Shown here: positions 17,501 to 26,508 of the stretch, piece after piece
How positions within the stretch are numbered: the first letter of the stretch is position 1
How the letters are laid out: every line of letters begins with the position of its first letter
Assembly (NCBI RefSeq): GCF_002742335.1
Contig: NZ_MDGR01000007.1
Coordinates: 3,228,501 to 3,292,500, forward strand
Direction of reading: 5' to 3'
DNA length: 64,000 nt
Source: Reichenbachiella sp. 5M10
GTDB lineage: Bacteria; Bacteroidota; Bacteroidia; Cytophagales; Cyclobacteriaceae
Notes under the pieces: model-generated
The model's input: the letters and a program-made list of their open reading frames with translations, nothing else
Database searches by the model: none
Told to the model about the DNA's origin: nothing
Translations under genes and position numbers: made by a program

Positions 17501-18757
17501 ATCCACGTCATCGTCAGTGACCAAGCGGTACTTGTCGATGCTGGACACGGCGTCCCCGTTGAAATTGACTTGAAACAAGCCTCCACCCAATGTCCCGATC
17601 CAATGCTTGCCATCTGGTCCTTGACGAATACTTGTGATGATGCTATTGGTCGGATCAAAGGTCTTTGTCTTTGTCAGAGAAATGTTGTTGTCGTAGGAGT
17701 CATACTTGTTGAGGCCCTTGCGTGTCCCCGCCCAAAGCACCCCACTTCTGTCAATCAGTAGTGCGGTGATGGTATTCTGACTCAAATTGACTTCTTTGTC
17801 AAAATCTCCAAAGAAACGTTCAAAACTATTCTTTTTGATGTCAAACACACTGAGTCCCATGTCTGACCCCAGCAGCAGAAACGGCTCAACCGATGACACA
17901 GAGGTCATGCTCCGAAAAATATTGAATGATGAAGCTCTCCCCTTGATCTCAAAGTTCTCCACCTTACCCTTCGCATATTTTTTCAGTCCCTTCTTCGTCC
18001 CCCAATACACTGCCATTCCTTTGGCATTTTCGATATACTGGAGATCATAGATATAGTTGTGCAAGCCATCATTGGCTGGATCAAAATCCACCACGATCCG
18101 CTCAAAATGCGGGTGCTCGGGATCAATATTTTCCATCAAAGACACTCCATACTCGGTAGCAACCCATAGCCGATTGCGTGAGTCGATCATCAACTTGGTG
18201 ACAAAATCGTTGCTCAACGAATGCACATTGGTAGAATCAGTAAAGAAGGATGTGAATTTTCCCGTATGCGTATCGAGATGATTGAGTCCATGCTCGGTCC
18301 CGATCCACAATCCACCACTAGCATCCTCAGCGATATCCCAGACGTGCTGATTGCTTAGGCTATTTGGATCGTCCGGTATATGTGTGTATTGATAAAATGC
18401 ATCGCTGTTTTTGTCCTTGCGAAAAAGTCCTCCCGTACGGGTACCCACCCACAGGGTCGAATCACTACTCTCAAATACACGAATGATCTTGTTGCTACGA
18501 AGATGGTCGGGAGAGGTGTTGTCCGCCCGATAGATCTGCGTAGAGTACCCATCGTACTTGACCAACCCAGACCAAGTACCTACCCAGAGGTAACCTTCAT
18601 GATCTTGAAGCATGCAATTGATCGATCGCTGAGACAATCCCAAATCAACTGGTAGTTGTTCAAAAAAAACATTTTTGGTCAGGATCGTCTGTGGCTGTGC
18701 ATGACACGACATGATTGCACACCATATGATCCATCCATAGATTATTATTCTTCTCAT
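14594..18757 (-). CDS. Hybrid two-component system sensor/regulator (HTCS), mannan locus
   Basis: 1387 residues with the same plan as the region A HTCS: signal peptide ending CHAQ; beta-propeller repeats (GYLWVGTWSG, GLWIGTEHG, RFWIGTAGAG and others) to about 720; Y_Y_Y domain about 737-804; membrane helix about 818-838; HisKA with the acceptor His near 876 (NISHEFRTP); HATPase_c (LLSNAFKHT, DSGDGIG, GSGIGLALCK); receiver with Asp near 1181 (VISDVMMPVMDG); AraC-type HTH about 1300-1385 (VSEVTYQVGFTDPAYFRKCFKEQFG). All key residues are intact. It lies 86 bp downstream of the 2-epimerase gene and upstream of the GH5_7 mannanase on the same strand, so it can be read through from the operon it probably controls. 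The expected signal is a manno-oligosaccharide in the periplasm. Confidence 0.95.
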   Translation of the reverse strand: MRRIIIYGWIIWCAIMSCHAQPQTILTKNVFFEQLPVDLGLSQRSINCMLQDHEGYLWVGTWSGLVKYDGYSTQIYRADNTSPDHLRSNKIIRVFESSDSTLWVGTRTGGLFRKDKNSDAFYQYTHIPDDPNSLSNQHVWDIAEDASGGLWIGTEHGLNHLDTHTGKFTSFFTDSTNVHSLSNDFVTKLMIDSRNRLWVATEYGVSLMENIDPEHPHFERIVVDFDPANDGLHNYIYDLQYIENAKGMAVYWGTKKGLKKYAKGKVENFEIKGRASSFNIFRSMTSVSSVEPFLLLGSDMGLSVFDIKKNSFERFFGDFDKEVNLSQNTITALLIDRSGVLWAGTRKGLNKYDSYDNNISLTKTKTFDPTNSIITSIRQGPDGKHWIGTLGGGLFQVNFNGDAVSSIDKYRLVTDDDVDFTHYIQKLNVDPSGRFWIGTAGAGLYVIDAKDINHQTHEIRNYRHYDMKTPVALTDDYVMSIAPASSGGMWVGTWSKGLNLVTDEGEVYWIKEPRLSPIAMVTLYEDDEGYLWVGTRGNGLFRLMIQNKKVVEFKAYQYSDESPGINNNFVNTIYVDSKERMWVGTEDGLSRYDDKEDVFVHVNRTQDRLPQDVVGVIEDDSGLLWIAGEEGVTVINPDLEQMYVNHFDSQDRMQGGFFYNEGTLEADDGRLLLGGSNGFNIINPRNIFQNPYLPHVVIKDVTVSDVSLKPGEEFNGRVVLPKALSETDRIVLNFSENTISFEFVALHFANPRKNRYAYRLDGFDTEWHSTSSSRRYAKYTNLDPGTYTFTVRASNDDGLWNEEGRSLLVVISPPWWRTHWAVLLYVVLAMIFLAVFRKMILIRSAYEHDLRFERLERENTEQLNKSRLQFFTNISHEFRTPLTLILGLVEQLIDDGEGGVKVQKQLKLVTQNAGRLQRLINQLLDFRKAETGSLNLRIAEGNFYKFVKEVKLSFDSLAEQRGIDYSLVTSSNVIPLYFDRDQFEKILFNLLSNAFKHTQKGGAIKVQLKEQKGQVVLSVVDSGDGIGLEEKKKVFDRFYSGDQDTGTGSGIGLALCKSLVELHHGAIKVESEVGQGATFEVCIPTGMAHFKPEDMLEDFKDSEDIATYREVLDEEREDELATTAEAQDVEGLKKILIVEDNVEVRHFLKSLFQFEYAVFEAENGQVGIELANEHDPDLVISDVMMPVMDGITFCKKLKENLDTSHIPVILLTARTSFIYNIEGLENGADDYVTKPFHLKVLKLKARNLIKSREQSRMLVQDRDQLVLEPKMITVTSADEAFLQSCMDIIEENMDNSDYSVVEFGKEIGLSRMQLYRKLKALAGKSPNEFIRMMRIKRAAQLFEHGDFNVSEVTYQVGFTDPAYFRKCFKEQFGETPTAYIKNKRKKG

Positions 18758-18843
18758 AACTACACTGCTTTACCACCAGAGGCACCACCTCAGGCTATCA
18801 ATACTATCGCTTTTTTAGCCTTTTCGCAAGTATATCCTCCTTC

Positions 18844-20019
18844 TCAATCCAGACGTTTGATCATTTCTATCATTGCTCGTCCGTTGTGATAAGGGCACTT
18901 CCAGGGCCCCGCCTTGTCTTCTTGCATCTGGCTACCGTCGGCATAGATCCCCCATATCCATTCGCCATGATGACGATCGATGAGCTGCTGCTGAATGAAA
19001 CCCCAACATTTTTTGGCCTGCGCCCAAAAAATCTCTCGACCAGACAACTGGTAGGCATTGACCAAACCTACCAAAGCCTCCGCCTGTGGCCACCAGTGCT
19101 TGTCCTTGTCCTCAATCTGGCCTGGCACACCCGCATTGAATAGTGCCCCGTCTGTATCAAAAAACGGCAAAGTCGCTTCTACAGTCTGCACAGCCAGTAC
19201 GCCAGTACGTTCGAGTAGATCCTCATCTTCTAGAGTTGCTGCCGCTTCGTAGAGTAGCCAAGCCGTCTCTATGTCATGGCCGTAGGATATTTCGTTGGAT
19301 TTCAAGTTCCAATCTTCGTCAAAAAACAACTCGTACTGATACGTCTTGGGATTCAGAAACTTATCCAAAAACAACTCCATCAAATTCCGGAGTTGAGTAT
19401 AGACACGTTGGTCTTGAGTCACCTTATAGAGGTTAGAATAAGCCTCCAGTACATGTAGATGTGTATTCATGGTTTTGGCCTCATTGGCATCCTTGTCACT
19501 CAGACGTAGATCGTCGAGTAGATTCCATTCGCGATCAAACGCCTCGAAATAGCCATTGCTCACCGTGTCAAAACTATAACGCTCAATGGCATCAAACAAG
19601 TCCATCGCCGTATCCCTGGCCCTGGGATCCTGCGACACCTTGTAATACTCAGACAAGCCGTAGATGGCAAATGCCTGGGCGTAGATTTGTTTCTTGGTAT
19701 CGAGTGGTTGTCCCATATGATCCAGCATCCAGTACATCCCTCCAGACTCGTGATCCATGAACCGTTCGACCAAATAATCGTAAGCTCGAGTAGCGTAGAC
19801 CTCATACTCTCCCTCTCCCAAGGTCTGATAGGCAGCCGAAAAAGCCCATAATATCCGACTATTGAGCACCAAGCCTTTGCCCGCTGACTCATCGATACGA
19901 TCTTGCGCATCGATTCTGCCCAGATACCCCCCATGGACAGCATCCACCATGTCTCTCATCCAATAGGCAAGAATAGCCTTCAACTCCTCGGTACACGCTA
20001 TTTTATTGAATTCCTTCAT
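18844..20019 (-). CDS. Cellobiose/mannobiose 2-epimerase (AGE family)
   Basis: 391 residues, no signal peptide, so cytoplasmic. It belongs to the N-acylglucosamine 2-epimerase fold (alpha6/alpha6 barrel). In this context it converts beta-1,4-mannobiose to mannosyl-glucose, the substrate of the GH130 phosphorylase in the same operon. Family landmarks seen are GKGLVLNSRILWAFSAAY near the N-terminus, TMNTHLHVLEAYSNLY, ISYGHDIETAWLL with a catalytic His, KHWWPQAEALVG, and WKCPYHNGRAM with the second catalytic His near the C-terminus. It starts 7 bp after the GH26-T9SS stop. The neighbourhood strongly favours cellobiose/mannobiose epimerase over N-acylglucosamine epimerase. Confidence 0.93.
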   Translation of the reverse strand: MKEFNKIACTEELKAILAYWMRDMVDAVHGGYLGRIDAQDRIDESAGKGLVLNSRILWAFSAAYQTLGEGEYEVYATRAYDYLVERFMDHESGGMYWMLDHMGQPLDTKKQIYAQAFAIYGLSEYYKVSQDPRARDTAMDLFDAIERYSFDTVSNGYFEAFDREWNLLDDLRLSDKDANEAKTMNTHLHVLEAYSNLYKVTQDQRVYTQLRNLMELFLDKFLNPKTYQYELFFDEDWNLKSNEISYGHDIETAWLLYEAAATLEDEDLLERTGVLAVQTVEATLPFFDTDGALFNAGVPGQIEDKDKHWWPQAEALVGLVNAYQLSGREIFWAQAKKCWGFIQQQLIDRHHGEWIWGIYADGSQMQEDKAGPWKCPYHNGRAMIEMIKRLD

Positions 20020-20026
20020 TTTCGCA

Positions 20027-21730
20027 TCAATGTCTAATGATCAGTTGTAGACGCTCTACAATCTCCCCATTTTGGAAAACCATCATATAATGTCCATCAC
20101 TCAGCCCAGATACGTCTACAGTATCTGCCTGCTGCGGCCACTCACCTACAGATCGACCCGTCATATCGTACACCGCCAAATCTACAAATCTGCCTCCCAA
20201 TACGCGCACCCGATCACGGGCTGGGTTGGGGTACAATTGTAATGCCCCACTCTCCTGTCTGATATCCAACACGGGTTCTTCGGGTTCTTCGACCTCTTCT
20301 ACTTCCTCTCTCACGAGGACGTTGTACTCCTCGTCTAGCGTGAGTACACGCCAGTGCGCATACATAGCCTGTATGTGCTCGTCCGAGTTTTGCTCGAAGA
20401 CCAAGTCGCTCCATGACATGAACATCGACCAGGGTGCGTGGTGTCTAAAAGTCGTGCTAATGTCAGGAATGGGGCCATTTTCGGTCATAGCGATCATTTT
20501 CTTTCCCTCTGTGATGCGATACAACTGATCGTACATTTGGGTTCGTGAGACATAGTTGAAGCCTCCAGGGTAGGAGTCATACCCGATGATATCGACGGTC
20601 TCATTGCCAGGATACCAATCCTCCTCTGGTGTAGACCATACCCATATCAGGTTGTGCAGCCCATGATGGTTGGTGAGCCGATCGTAGATGATGTCCCATA
20701 GTGCAAGGCAAGGCCCTGCTCCATGTGCTCCCCACCAAAACCACGCCCCCCCTGCTTCATGCAAAGGACGCCAAAGGATCGGAACACCTGCATCACTCAT
20801 CTTCTGTAGCTGTACCGCAACAGCATCTATGTCTCGAATGACCAAAGCGTATTCGTCTGTTCCTGCCTTGACCGCCTCTCGGACATCAAAACTCGTGTTT
20901 TCGGTATAAAATGTGTTGACCCCTGGTCTCCCACCCGAAGGTGAACACCAGTGCCATTGCCAGTTGACTATCCCATTGCCTCCAGTCTCTTGGTGCCAAG
21001 CGATGGCTTTCTCCACTAGGCCATTGTCTACTGCACCAAAAGCGTGACCGCCGATGCTGTTGTCCCAAGCATAGGGGTAGCCCTCCGTGTACTCCGCCAA
21101 ATCATACGTACGTATCATAGGGTGTACCCCTGTCAGATCTACTACATCGTCATAGCCATCATTGGTTTGGCCTGACATCACCCGTTCACCAAAATGAAAT
21201 CGCATAAAATCGTAAAGTGCTACCACATCCTCGTTGGCCTCCGCATCCACCAGCGAAGTAGCTATATCGTACACAGGTTCTTCTGCATCGTATAGGACAA
21301 ACTCATCCACGTCCATATAGCCCCAGTCGCTCTGGAGTTTGATTGTATTGGCTCCCCCGTTCAGCCGATAGATGCCTACTTCTTGTTCTTTCCATTCATT
21401 GGAGGCAGTGATTTCGAATGTGACGGGATGAGGTCCAATCGCATTGATGAAGAGATCCTGCGTTCGCTGACCTGAGGGAGAACTGTACCTCACCACGAGC
21501 CTATACAACGCCCCCCTCTCCACATGCAGAGTGAGTTCCACATAGTCACTCTTGCTATCAAACCCGGTGACATATCCCGAACCCGAATACCCAGGTGTAC
21601 TTGTAGCGATTGATACGCCATGGAGTATACCATCTTCCGCTTCGAAACGTGTGATAGGGTCCTGTGCCGTAGCGAGCCATGCGCTTGCGCTCAAGAAGAG
21701 CATAGTAGTGATTCGGAGTATATCTGTCAT
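20027..21730 (-). CDS. Secreted CBM-GH26 beta-mannanase with T9SS C-terminal domain
   Basis: 567 residues. A signal peptide ends ATAQ; a CBM6/CBM35-type beta-sandwich occupies about residues 24-150 (TRFEAEDGI, YSGSGYVTGFD, VDEFVLYD); the GH26 barrel covers about 155-460, with Glu325 in RPLHEAGGAWFWWG as acid/base and Glu417 in MTENGP as nucleophile; then an acidic Glu/Pro linker of about 20 residues and a type IX sorting domain of about 75 residues (LQLYPNPARDRVRV...YDMTGRSVGEW...GLSDGHYMM). T9SS export places it on the cell surface or in the medium, where it should make the first cuts in mannan. It is packed between GH27 (65 bp) and the epimerase (7 bp). Confidence 0.94.
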   Translation of the reverse strand: MTDILRITTMLFLSASAWLATAQDPITRFEAEDGILHGVSIATSTPGYSGSGYVTGFDSKSDYVELTLHVERGALYRLVVRYSSPSGQRTQDLFINAIGPHPVTFEITASNEWKEQEVGIYRLNGGANTIKLQSDWGYMDVDEFVLYDAEEPVYDIATSLVDAEANEDVVALYDFMRFHFGERVMSGQTNDGYDDVVDLTGVHPMIRTYDLAEYTEGYPYAWDNSIGGHAFGAVDNGLVEKAIAWHQETGGNGIVNWQWHWCSPSGGRPGVNTFYTENTSFDVREAVKAGTDEYALVIRDIDAVAVQLQKMSDAGVPILWRPLHEAGGAWFWWGAHGAGPCLALWDIIYDRLTNHHGLHNLIWVWSTPEEDWYPGNETVDIIGYDSYPGGFNYVSRTQMYDQLYRITEGKKMIAMTENGPIPDISTTFRHHAPWSMFMSWSDLVFEQNSDEHIQAMYAHWRVLTLDEEYNVLVREEVEEVEEPEEPVLDIRQESGALQLYPNPARDRVRVLGGRFVDLAVYDMTGRSVGEWPQQADTVDVSGLSDGHYMMVFQNGEIVERLQLIIRH

Positions 21731-21795
21731 AGTAAGTAGTCTTTGTTGATATAGAAAAGCTGTAGAGACACCTCAACAGAGGCAATGCCACGACT

Positions 21796-23001
21796 CTATT
21801 TCTTGCTCAGACGAAGCATCAATACATCTCTGCCTGGCAATGAAGCCTTCAGTGCTTTCTTGGTATTGCCTGCTTTCTTGTGTGTCCAGACGTTGTAGAT
21901 GTCATAGCGAGACTGTGCAAAATCAGTCGTGTGTCCAAAATCAGGGTCTACAAGTTTGTTGGTCGCCCAGTCAAACGTGATGTCCATCGCTTCTTCGGTT
22001 CTGTTGAGGAAACAAATCGCTACGTCACCACCGGCGAGTGGCTTGACCCATACTTCGTAATCCTCCTCATCGATATGCTTGTAGCCCTGTACACCGAGCG
22101 TGTCTTGATCGATCGCGATCACATCCTTGTTGGTCAGGATCTCCAGAGTCTCTGGTGACATATTTCGGATGTCATTGCCGGCAATCAGCGGAGCAGCCTG
22201 CATTGCCCAAAGCGCAAAGTGTGCTCTATCCTCGTTGACAGTCATGCCATTGCCAACCTCCATCATGTCAGGGTCGTTCCAGTGACCAGGCCCTGCAGCG
22301 CTACGGATACCCGGGTGCATGTCGATAATCTGCAGCACGCCCCACGACGACCAAGTCCCGTGATCTTCTTCACAGTCAAAACAATTGTAGATATCTCCTG
22401 TCGTCCTCCAGAGGTGACCGATAGGCTCTGCCCAATCCCACGGATCGTTGTCTCCCCACTCGCAGATGCTGAGTACAATCGGGCGACCTGCCTCATAAAG
22501 TGCGTCACGCATCGTCAAATAGGCTCCTTCTGCTTTGAGACCTTCGGTATTGCACCAGTCGTATTTGAGGTAGTCTACTCCCCAGCTCGCATAGGTCATC
22601 GCATCTTGGTACTCTCTACCCCGACTCCCCGGTCGACCTCCACACGTTTGCCATCCCGCATCAGAATAGATGCCAAATTTCAAGCCTTTGGAATGCACAT
22701 AATCTGCCAAAGCCTTGATCCCAGAAGGGAAACGCGCTGGATCTGCTTGGATAAACCCTAAACTGTCTCGCTCTCCATGCCAACAGTCATCTATCACGAT
22801 GTATTCGTATCCTGCGTCCTTCATACCCGAAGACACCATGGCGTCTGCCGTTTCTTTGATCAAATCTTCGGTCACATCACAGGCGAATTTATTCCAGCTG
22901 TTCCATCCCATCGGAGGAGTGTCTGCTAATCCTTCGAACTTTTGTGCTTTTGCACCTAGTGCAAAAACAGTGATCATTGCTACTATGAGTATCTTTTTCA
23001 T
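21796..23001 (-). CDS. GH27 alpha-galactosidase
   Basis: 401 residues, type I signal peptide ending GAKAQ. The family opening TPPMGWNSWNKF is at about residues 28-39. Asp148 in DYLKYDWC is the nucleophile and Asp245 in HWNDPDMMEVGN the acid/base. VIDDCW and the Cys pair typical of GH27 are present. It removes alpha-1,6-galactose side chains from galactomannan oligosaccharides in the periplasm (or surface), opening the backbone to mannanase. C-terminal beta-sandwich about residues 310-401. Its place between the acetylesterase and GH26 fits side-chain trimming. Confidence 0.95.
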   Translation of the reverse strand: MKKILIVAMITVFALGAKAQKFEGLADTPPMGWNSWNKFACDVTEDLIKETADAMVSSGMKDAGYEYIVIDDCWHGERDSLGFIQADPARFPSGIKALADYVHSKGLKFGIYSDAGWQTCGGRPGSRGREYQDAMTYASWGVDYLKYDWCNTEGLKAEGAYLTMRDALYEAGRPIVLSICEWGDNDPWDWAEPIGHLWRTTGDIYNCFDCEEDHGTWSSWGVLQIIDMHPGIRSAAGPGHWNDPDMMEVGNGMTVNEDRAHFALWAMQAAPLIAGNDIRNMSPETLEILTNKDVIAIDQDTLGVQGYKHIDEEDYEVWVKPLAGGDVAICFLNRTEEAMDITFDWATNKLVDPDFGHTTDFAQSRYDIYNVWTHKKAGNTKKALKASLPGRDVLMLRLSKK

Positions 23002-23077
23002 GCTATTCGTTTTGTTTGAACTGTCCTCTTCCTCTCTGCGCTCCCAAAATGGAAGGAAAGGCGAGCGGTCTATTTGA

Positions 23078-24985
23078 TCAATATTGTCTCTCCCAGTCGT
23101 CGGTGCGGAAAGGCACCGCTGGCAATTCTTCTTCGTTGTACAGGCTAGTCGCGGGATTGTCTGCCCAAGCGTAGCGTACCGCTACTGGCACGGCCACCTC
23201 CGACGCAGACAAGACCACTTGGTCGCCTACTATTTTGGCATCCGCCCAATAGAACTTCTGATCTTCTCCTGCAATCGCAAACCCCAGTACTTTGTCCTCA
23301 TTAGACTTCAGTCCCGTACCGATATTGTCAAAGGTCACCGTCACGGCATTGCCTTCCACTTGATGACTCTTGTACATCGGGCCTGCATAGACCACATCAT
23401 CCCCGTAGGATACCTTTTTGGCACTCAGCCAAAGTCTCTGCCCTACATCCAGCTTGTTGCGGGGATGGATATCGTCCGCATCCCCTATATCGATCGTCAC
23501 TGCCATACCCGTCTTTGGGAGGCTCAAAGTCTCAGTCTGCGCCTCTCTCAATCTCGCCCAGTCACTATCGCTTGGCTCGTCTTTTCTGGCCATGAAATTC
23601 GCCAACTGTACATACTGAAAGGCCAGATCATCCCCCCATAGCTTTCTCCAGTCCTTGATCACATTGGCAAACAAGTCACGGTAGTATTGTGGTTTGTCGG
23701 CATTGGACTCTCCTTGATACCAGATCACTCCTCGCGCCGTGTATCCACCGATCGGTGCGATCTTGGCATTGTAGAGGAAGGAGGGCAATTGATACATCTT
23801 GATCGACTCTGGGATCTTCGACTCCACATCATTAGAGTATTTCCATGCTCCTTCGAGTGACTGTTGTTGTCCATTGACTTGTAGCCACATCTCGCCTGCA
23901 CGACCGAAGTACACGTTGTTGTCCCACGAGTTGGCTACACGGTATGTGATGACGTTTTTCCCCTCTTGTACGAGTTCTTTCGGAATCTCCAGCGGCTCTA
24001 TGCCATCGCTCCATACTTTGGTCCAGATCAGCTCCCCATTGAAGAAGACAAAAGCTTCCTGCACGACATTGTTGATGTAGAGTTTCAGATCTTCTACACT
24101 GTCTGGGGACAACTGCACTTCCTTTCTTAGCCAAGCCAAATCTGTCATTTTCGCATTGCTGGGCAGCTCGTAGGTGGTCCAACTGCTGTCGTCATACTCG
24201 ACCTGCTGTGCCCCGCTGGCGATGGCTCCATCTTTGTCTCGCATCAACTCCCACTTTCGTGCTTCTTTGGCTTGGTTTTTCTCCGTAAACTCCTCCCAAC
24301 TGATCTCGGGATTGATGATCTTCTCCGCTGCTGCTTCGTATCCTGGGGTCTCGGTCAGCGTCTCGACAGAAGCCCATGCTTCGGCAGGTGTGCCCCCCCA
24401 GTGGCTCTCGATCACTCCTACAGGTACATTTTTCTCTCGATGGTTTTGCTTCGCAAAAAACCACGCTACAGCCGAAAAGCTCGGGGTATTTTTGGGTCCC
24501 GCCAAGAGCCATTCTCCTGCGCTGATGTCTTTTTGTGGGCTTGTCGCAAATTCGTTGGGTACCTGAAAAAACCTGATCTCTGGATAGTCACTGTCTTTGA
24601 CTTCCTCTTCCCAGTTGTCCACCTCCCATTGCATCTGCCACTCCATGTTGGACTGTCCTCCTGCGATCCAGACATCACCGATCAAAATATCGGTATAAGT
24701 GATCGTCGTATCTGCCGCTACCGTCAGCGTATAGGGACCTCCTGCTGTTTTGCCGTCGAGGTATGCTTCGAAGTAGCCTGTGTCATCGGCTTTGGTTTTG
24801 ACTTTCTGGTCGTCAAACTGCAACTTGATTTTTTGTTTGGGACTGGCCCAACCCCAGATTTTGGTGGGCTGGTTGCGTTGGAACACCATGTGGTCCGCAA
24901 ACAATCTAGGTAAGGTAAGATCCGCCGCATAAGATTGCATCACCAGCAACATCGGTAGGATGAATAATAGTCTTCTCAGTTTCAT
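23078..24985 (-). CDS. Sialate O-acetylesterase-like carbohydrate esterase (CE20-like)
   Basis: 635 residues with a signal peptide ending SYAA. SGNH/GDSL-type esterase of the SASA family: an N-terminal beta-domain (LPRLFADHMVFQR...IWGWASP), catalytic Ser112 in GGQSNMEW, the GVIWYQGESNA block, and the Asp-Ile-His triad end (DDIHPRN, His near 507). A second beta-domain of about 150 residues is inserted at about 235-390, as in CE20-type acetylesterases that act on plant hemicellulose oligomers. In this locus it most likely removes acetyl groups from acetylated (galacto)glucomannan oligosaccharides rather than acting on sialic acid. The exact CE family is by eye. Confidence 0.88.
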   Translation of the reverse strand: MKLRRLLFILPMLLVMQSYAADLTLPRLFADHMVFQRNQPTKIWGWASPKQKIKLQFDDQKVKTKADDTGYFEAYLDGKTAGGPYTLTVAADTTITYTDILIGDVWIAGGQSNMEWQMQWEVDNWEEEVKDSDYPEIRFFQVPNEFATSPQKDISAGEWLLAGPKNTPSFSAVAWFFAKQNHREKNVPVGVIESHWGGTPAEAWASVETLTETPGYEAAAEKIINPEISWEEFTEKNQAKEARKWELMRDKDGAIASGAQQVEYDDSSWTTYELPSNAKMTDLAWLRKEVQLSPDSVEDLKLYINNVVQEAFVFFNGELIWTKVWSDGIEPLEIPKELVQEGKNVITYRVANSWDNNVYFGRAGEMWLQVNGQQQSLEGAWKYSNDVESKIPESIKMYQLPSFLYNAKIAPIGGYTARGVIWYQGESNADKPQYYRDLFANVIKDWRKLWGDDLAFQYVQLANFMARKDEPSDSDWARLREAQTETLSLPKTGMAVTIDIGDADDIHPRNKLDVGQRLWLSAKKVSYGDDVVYAGPMYKSHQVEGNAVTVTFDNIGTGLKSNEDKVLGFAIAGEDQKFYWADAKIVGDQVVLSASEVAVPVAVRYAWADNPATSLYNEEELPAVPFRTDDWERQY

Positions 24986-25105
24986 AATTTATATGCCTTA
25001 ATTTCTAACAACTGCAATATGAAGGAGTCTGAATTGATTTGGAATCCCTATGGTTTTTCCTTACCCTAAATCCATTCATTTCTTACCCCAATTTTTAGTT
25101 TCTCA

Positions 25106-26503
25106 TCACTCTTCCATGATATTCCTGTTCAACTCCGCATTGACCTTTTCCATGAATTTTTCATCCAATTTGTAATACTGAATCGCTAAAAAGGACACAA
25201 AAGCTCCTGCTGCCGCAAACACACTAAACATGAGTCGAATACCCAACAAAGACAGCTCGGTTTGCTCTTGATTCGCCTCGAAACCGTAAGCTGCCAATAT
25301 CCATCCGGACAAGGCACCACCCAACGTCCAGCCAAACTTCTGCGACATGGACGAAGAAGAAAACACCAGACCTGTCGCTCTACGCCCAGTCTTCCACTCT
25401 GAATAATCCGCGATATCGGCGTACATCGACCAACCGAGCGGCATCACCAATCCTGCACTGATCCCAATGAAGACATTGAGTCCAAAAATCACGACTATCT
25501 GAGACGGCTCTAAGAAGAAAAATAACATACTCAAGAAGGCCGACACCAAAGCAGCATAACCGAAGGTCTTCTTTTTGCCCAATCGGGCAGAAATGGGCTT
25601 GGCCAACACTACTCCGATGATATTGGACCCGAGCCAAAGCGTCATGTACACCGAGGACAACACAGCTGTCGTCAGCTGGTAAGTCGTCCCAAATAGACTA
25701 AGCGTTTGGTCTTGGACGTAGTACTTGAAGTAAAACAAAATCGAACCGTCTCGCAGCGACATGAATATCAAGATGCAAATATTGGCCGCCAGCATGATGA
25801 ACCAAGGCTTGTTCTTTGCCAAATCTTTGAGGTCATTTTTGAGCGACCCCTGCTGCTCCTTGGTCGGAATCAGTCGCTCCTTGGTGCCCAAAAAGGTGAG
25901 TCCAAACAAGATCGCCGCGACTACCGCATAGAGTGCGATCGTCGTTTGATAACCCTGAGCCTGTGTCGTACCCTCGCTGAAGTAGGCTACCAGTACGGTC
26001 GCAGTAGAGGTCACCAGCATCCCCCCAGAATAAGCGCCAATGAACCGCCATGACGCCAAAGCAGTCCGCTCGTTGCTGTCGCTACTGATCACCGCCAGCA
26101 ACGAACCATATGGGACATTGACAGCCGTGTAGGCCATCATCATCAGCGTATAAGTCACGTAGGCATAGATCAACTTGCCCGTACTGTCCAAGTCAGGCGT
26201 AGTGAAAGTCAACACCCCCACGATCCCAAAAGGAATCGCTCCAAAGAGCAAAAAGGGTCTGAACTTGCCCCAACGGGTCTGCGTGCGGTCCGAGAGGATC
26301 CCCATCAATGGGTCATTGGCGGCATCCCAGACGCGCGTCACCAAAAACATGGTTCCCACCGCTGCTGCAGATATCCCAAAGATATCGGTGTAGAAAAACA
26401 GCAAAAACATCGAAAACAGCTTCCAAAACATAGAAGACGCAAAATCCCCCAAGCCATAGGCCATCTTCTCTCTCAACCCAACCTTCATACTGGTGTCTTT
26501 CAT
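25106..26503 (-). CDS. GPH-family (MFS) sugar:cation symporter, likely for mannobiose
   Basis: 465 residues with about 12 hydrophobic segments. The N-terminal LREKMAYGLGDFASSMFW, TRVWDAANDPLMGILSDRT and TRWGKFRPFLLFG are hallmarks of the glycoside-pentoside-hexuronide:cation symporters (MelB relatives). It sits in the inner membrane and would import the disaccharide released by the periplasmic GH26. The start is 5 bp after the GH130 stop, so the two are translationally coupled; the same GH26-GH130-symporter-epimerase set is known from the Bacteroides fragilis mannan operon. Substrate is inferred from context. Confidence 0.9.
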   Translation of the reverse strand: MKDTSMKVGLREKMAYGLGDFASSMFWKLFSMFLLFFYTDIFGISAAAVGTMFLVTRVWDAANDPLMGILSDRTQTRWGKFRPFLLFGAIPFGIVGVLTFTTPDLDSTGKLIYAYVTYTLMMMAYTAVNVPYGSLLAVISSDSNERTALASWRFIGAYSGGMLVTSTATVLVAYFSEGTTQAQGYQTTIALYAVVAAILFGLTFLGTKERLIPTKEQQGSLKNDLKDLAKNKPWFIMLAANICILIFMSLRDGSILFYFKYYVQDQTLSLFGTTYQLTTAVLSSVYMTLWLGSNIIGVVLAKPISARLGKKKTFGYAALVSAFLSMLFFFLEPSQIVVIFGLNVFIGISAGLVMPLGWSMYADIADYSEWKTGRRATGLVFSSSSMSQKFGWTLGGALSGWILAAYGFEANQEQTELSLLGIRLMFSVFAAAGAFVSFLAIQYYKLDEKFMEKVNAELNRNIMEE

Positions 26504-26508
26504 CTGGC

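Noticed and set aside
23078-24985. True sialic acid esterase
   Set aside because: No other sialic acid genes are present, and the neighbours are all mannan enzymes; hemicellulose acetylesterase fits better.
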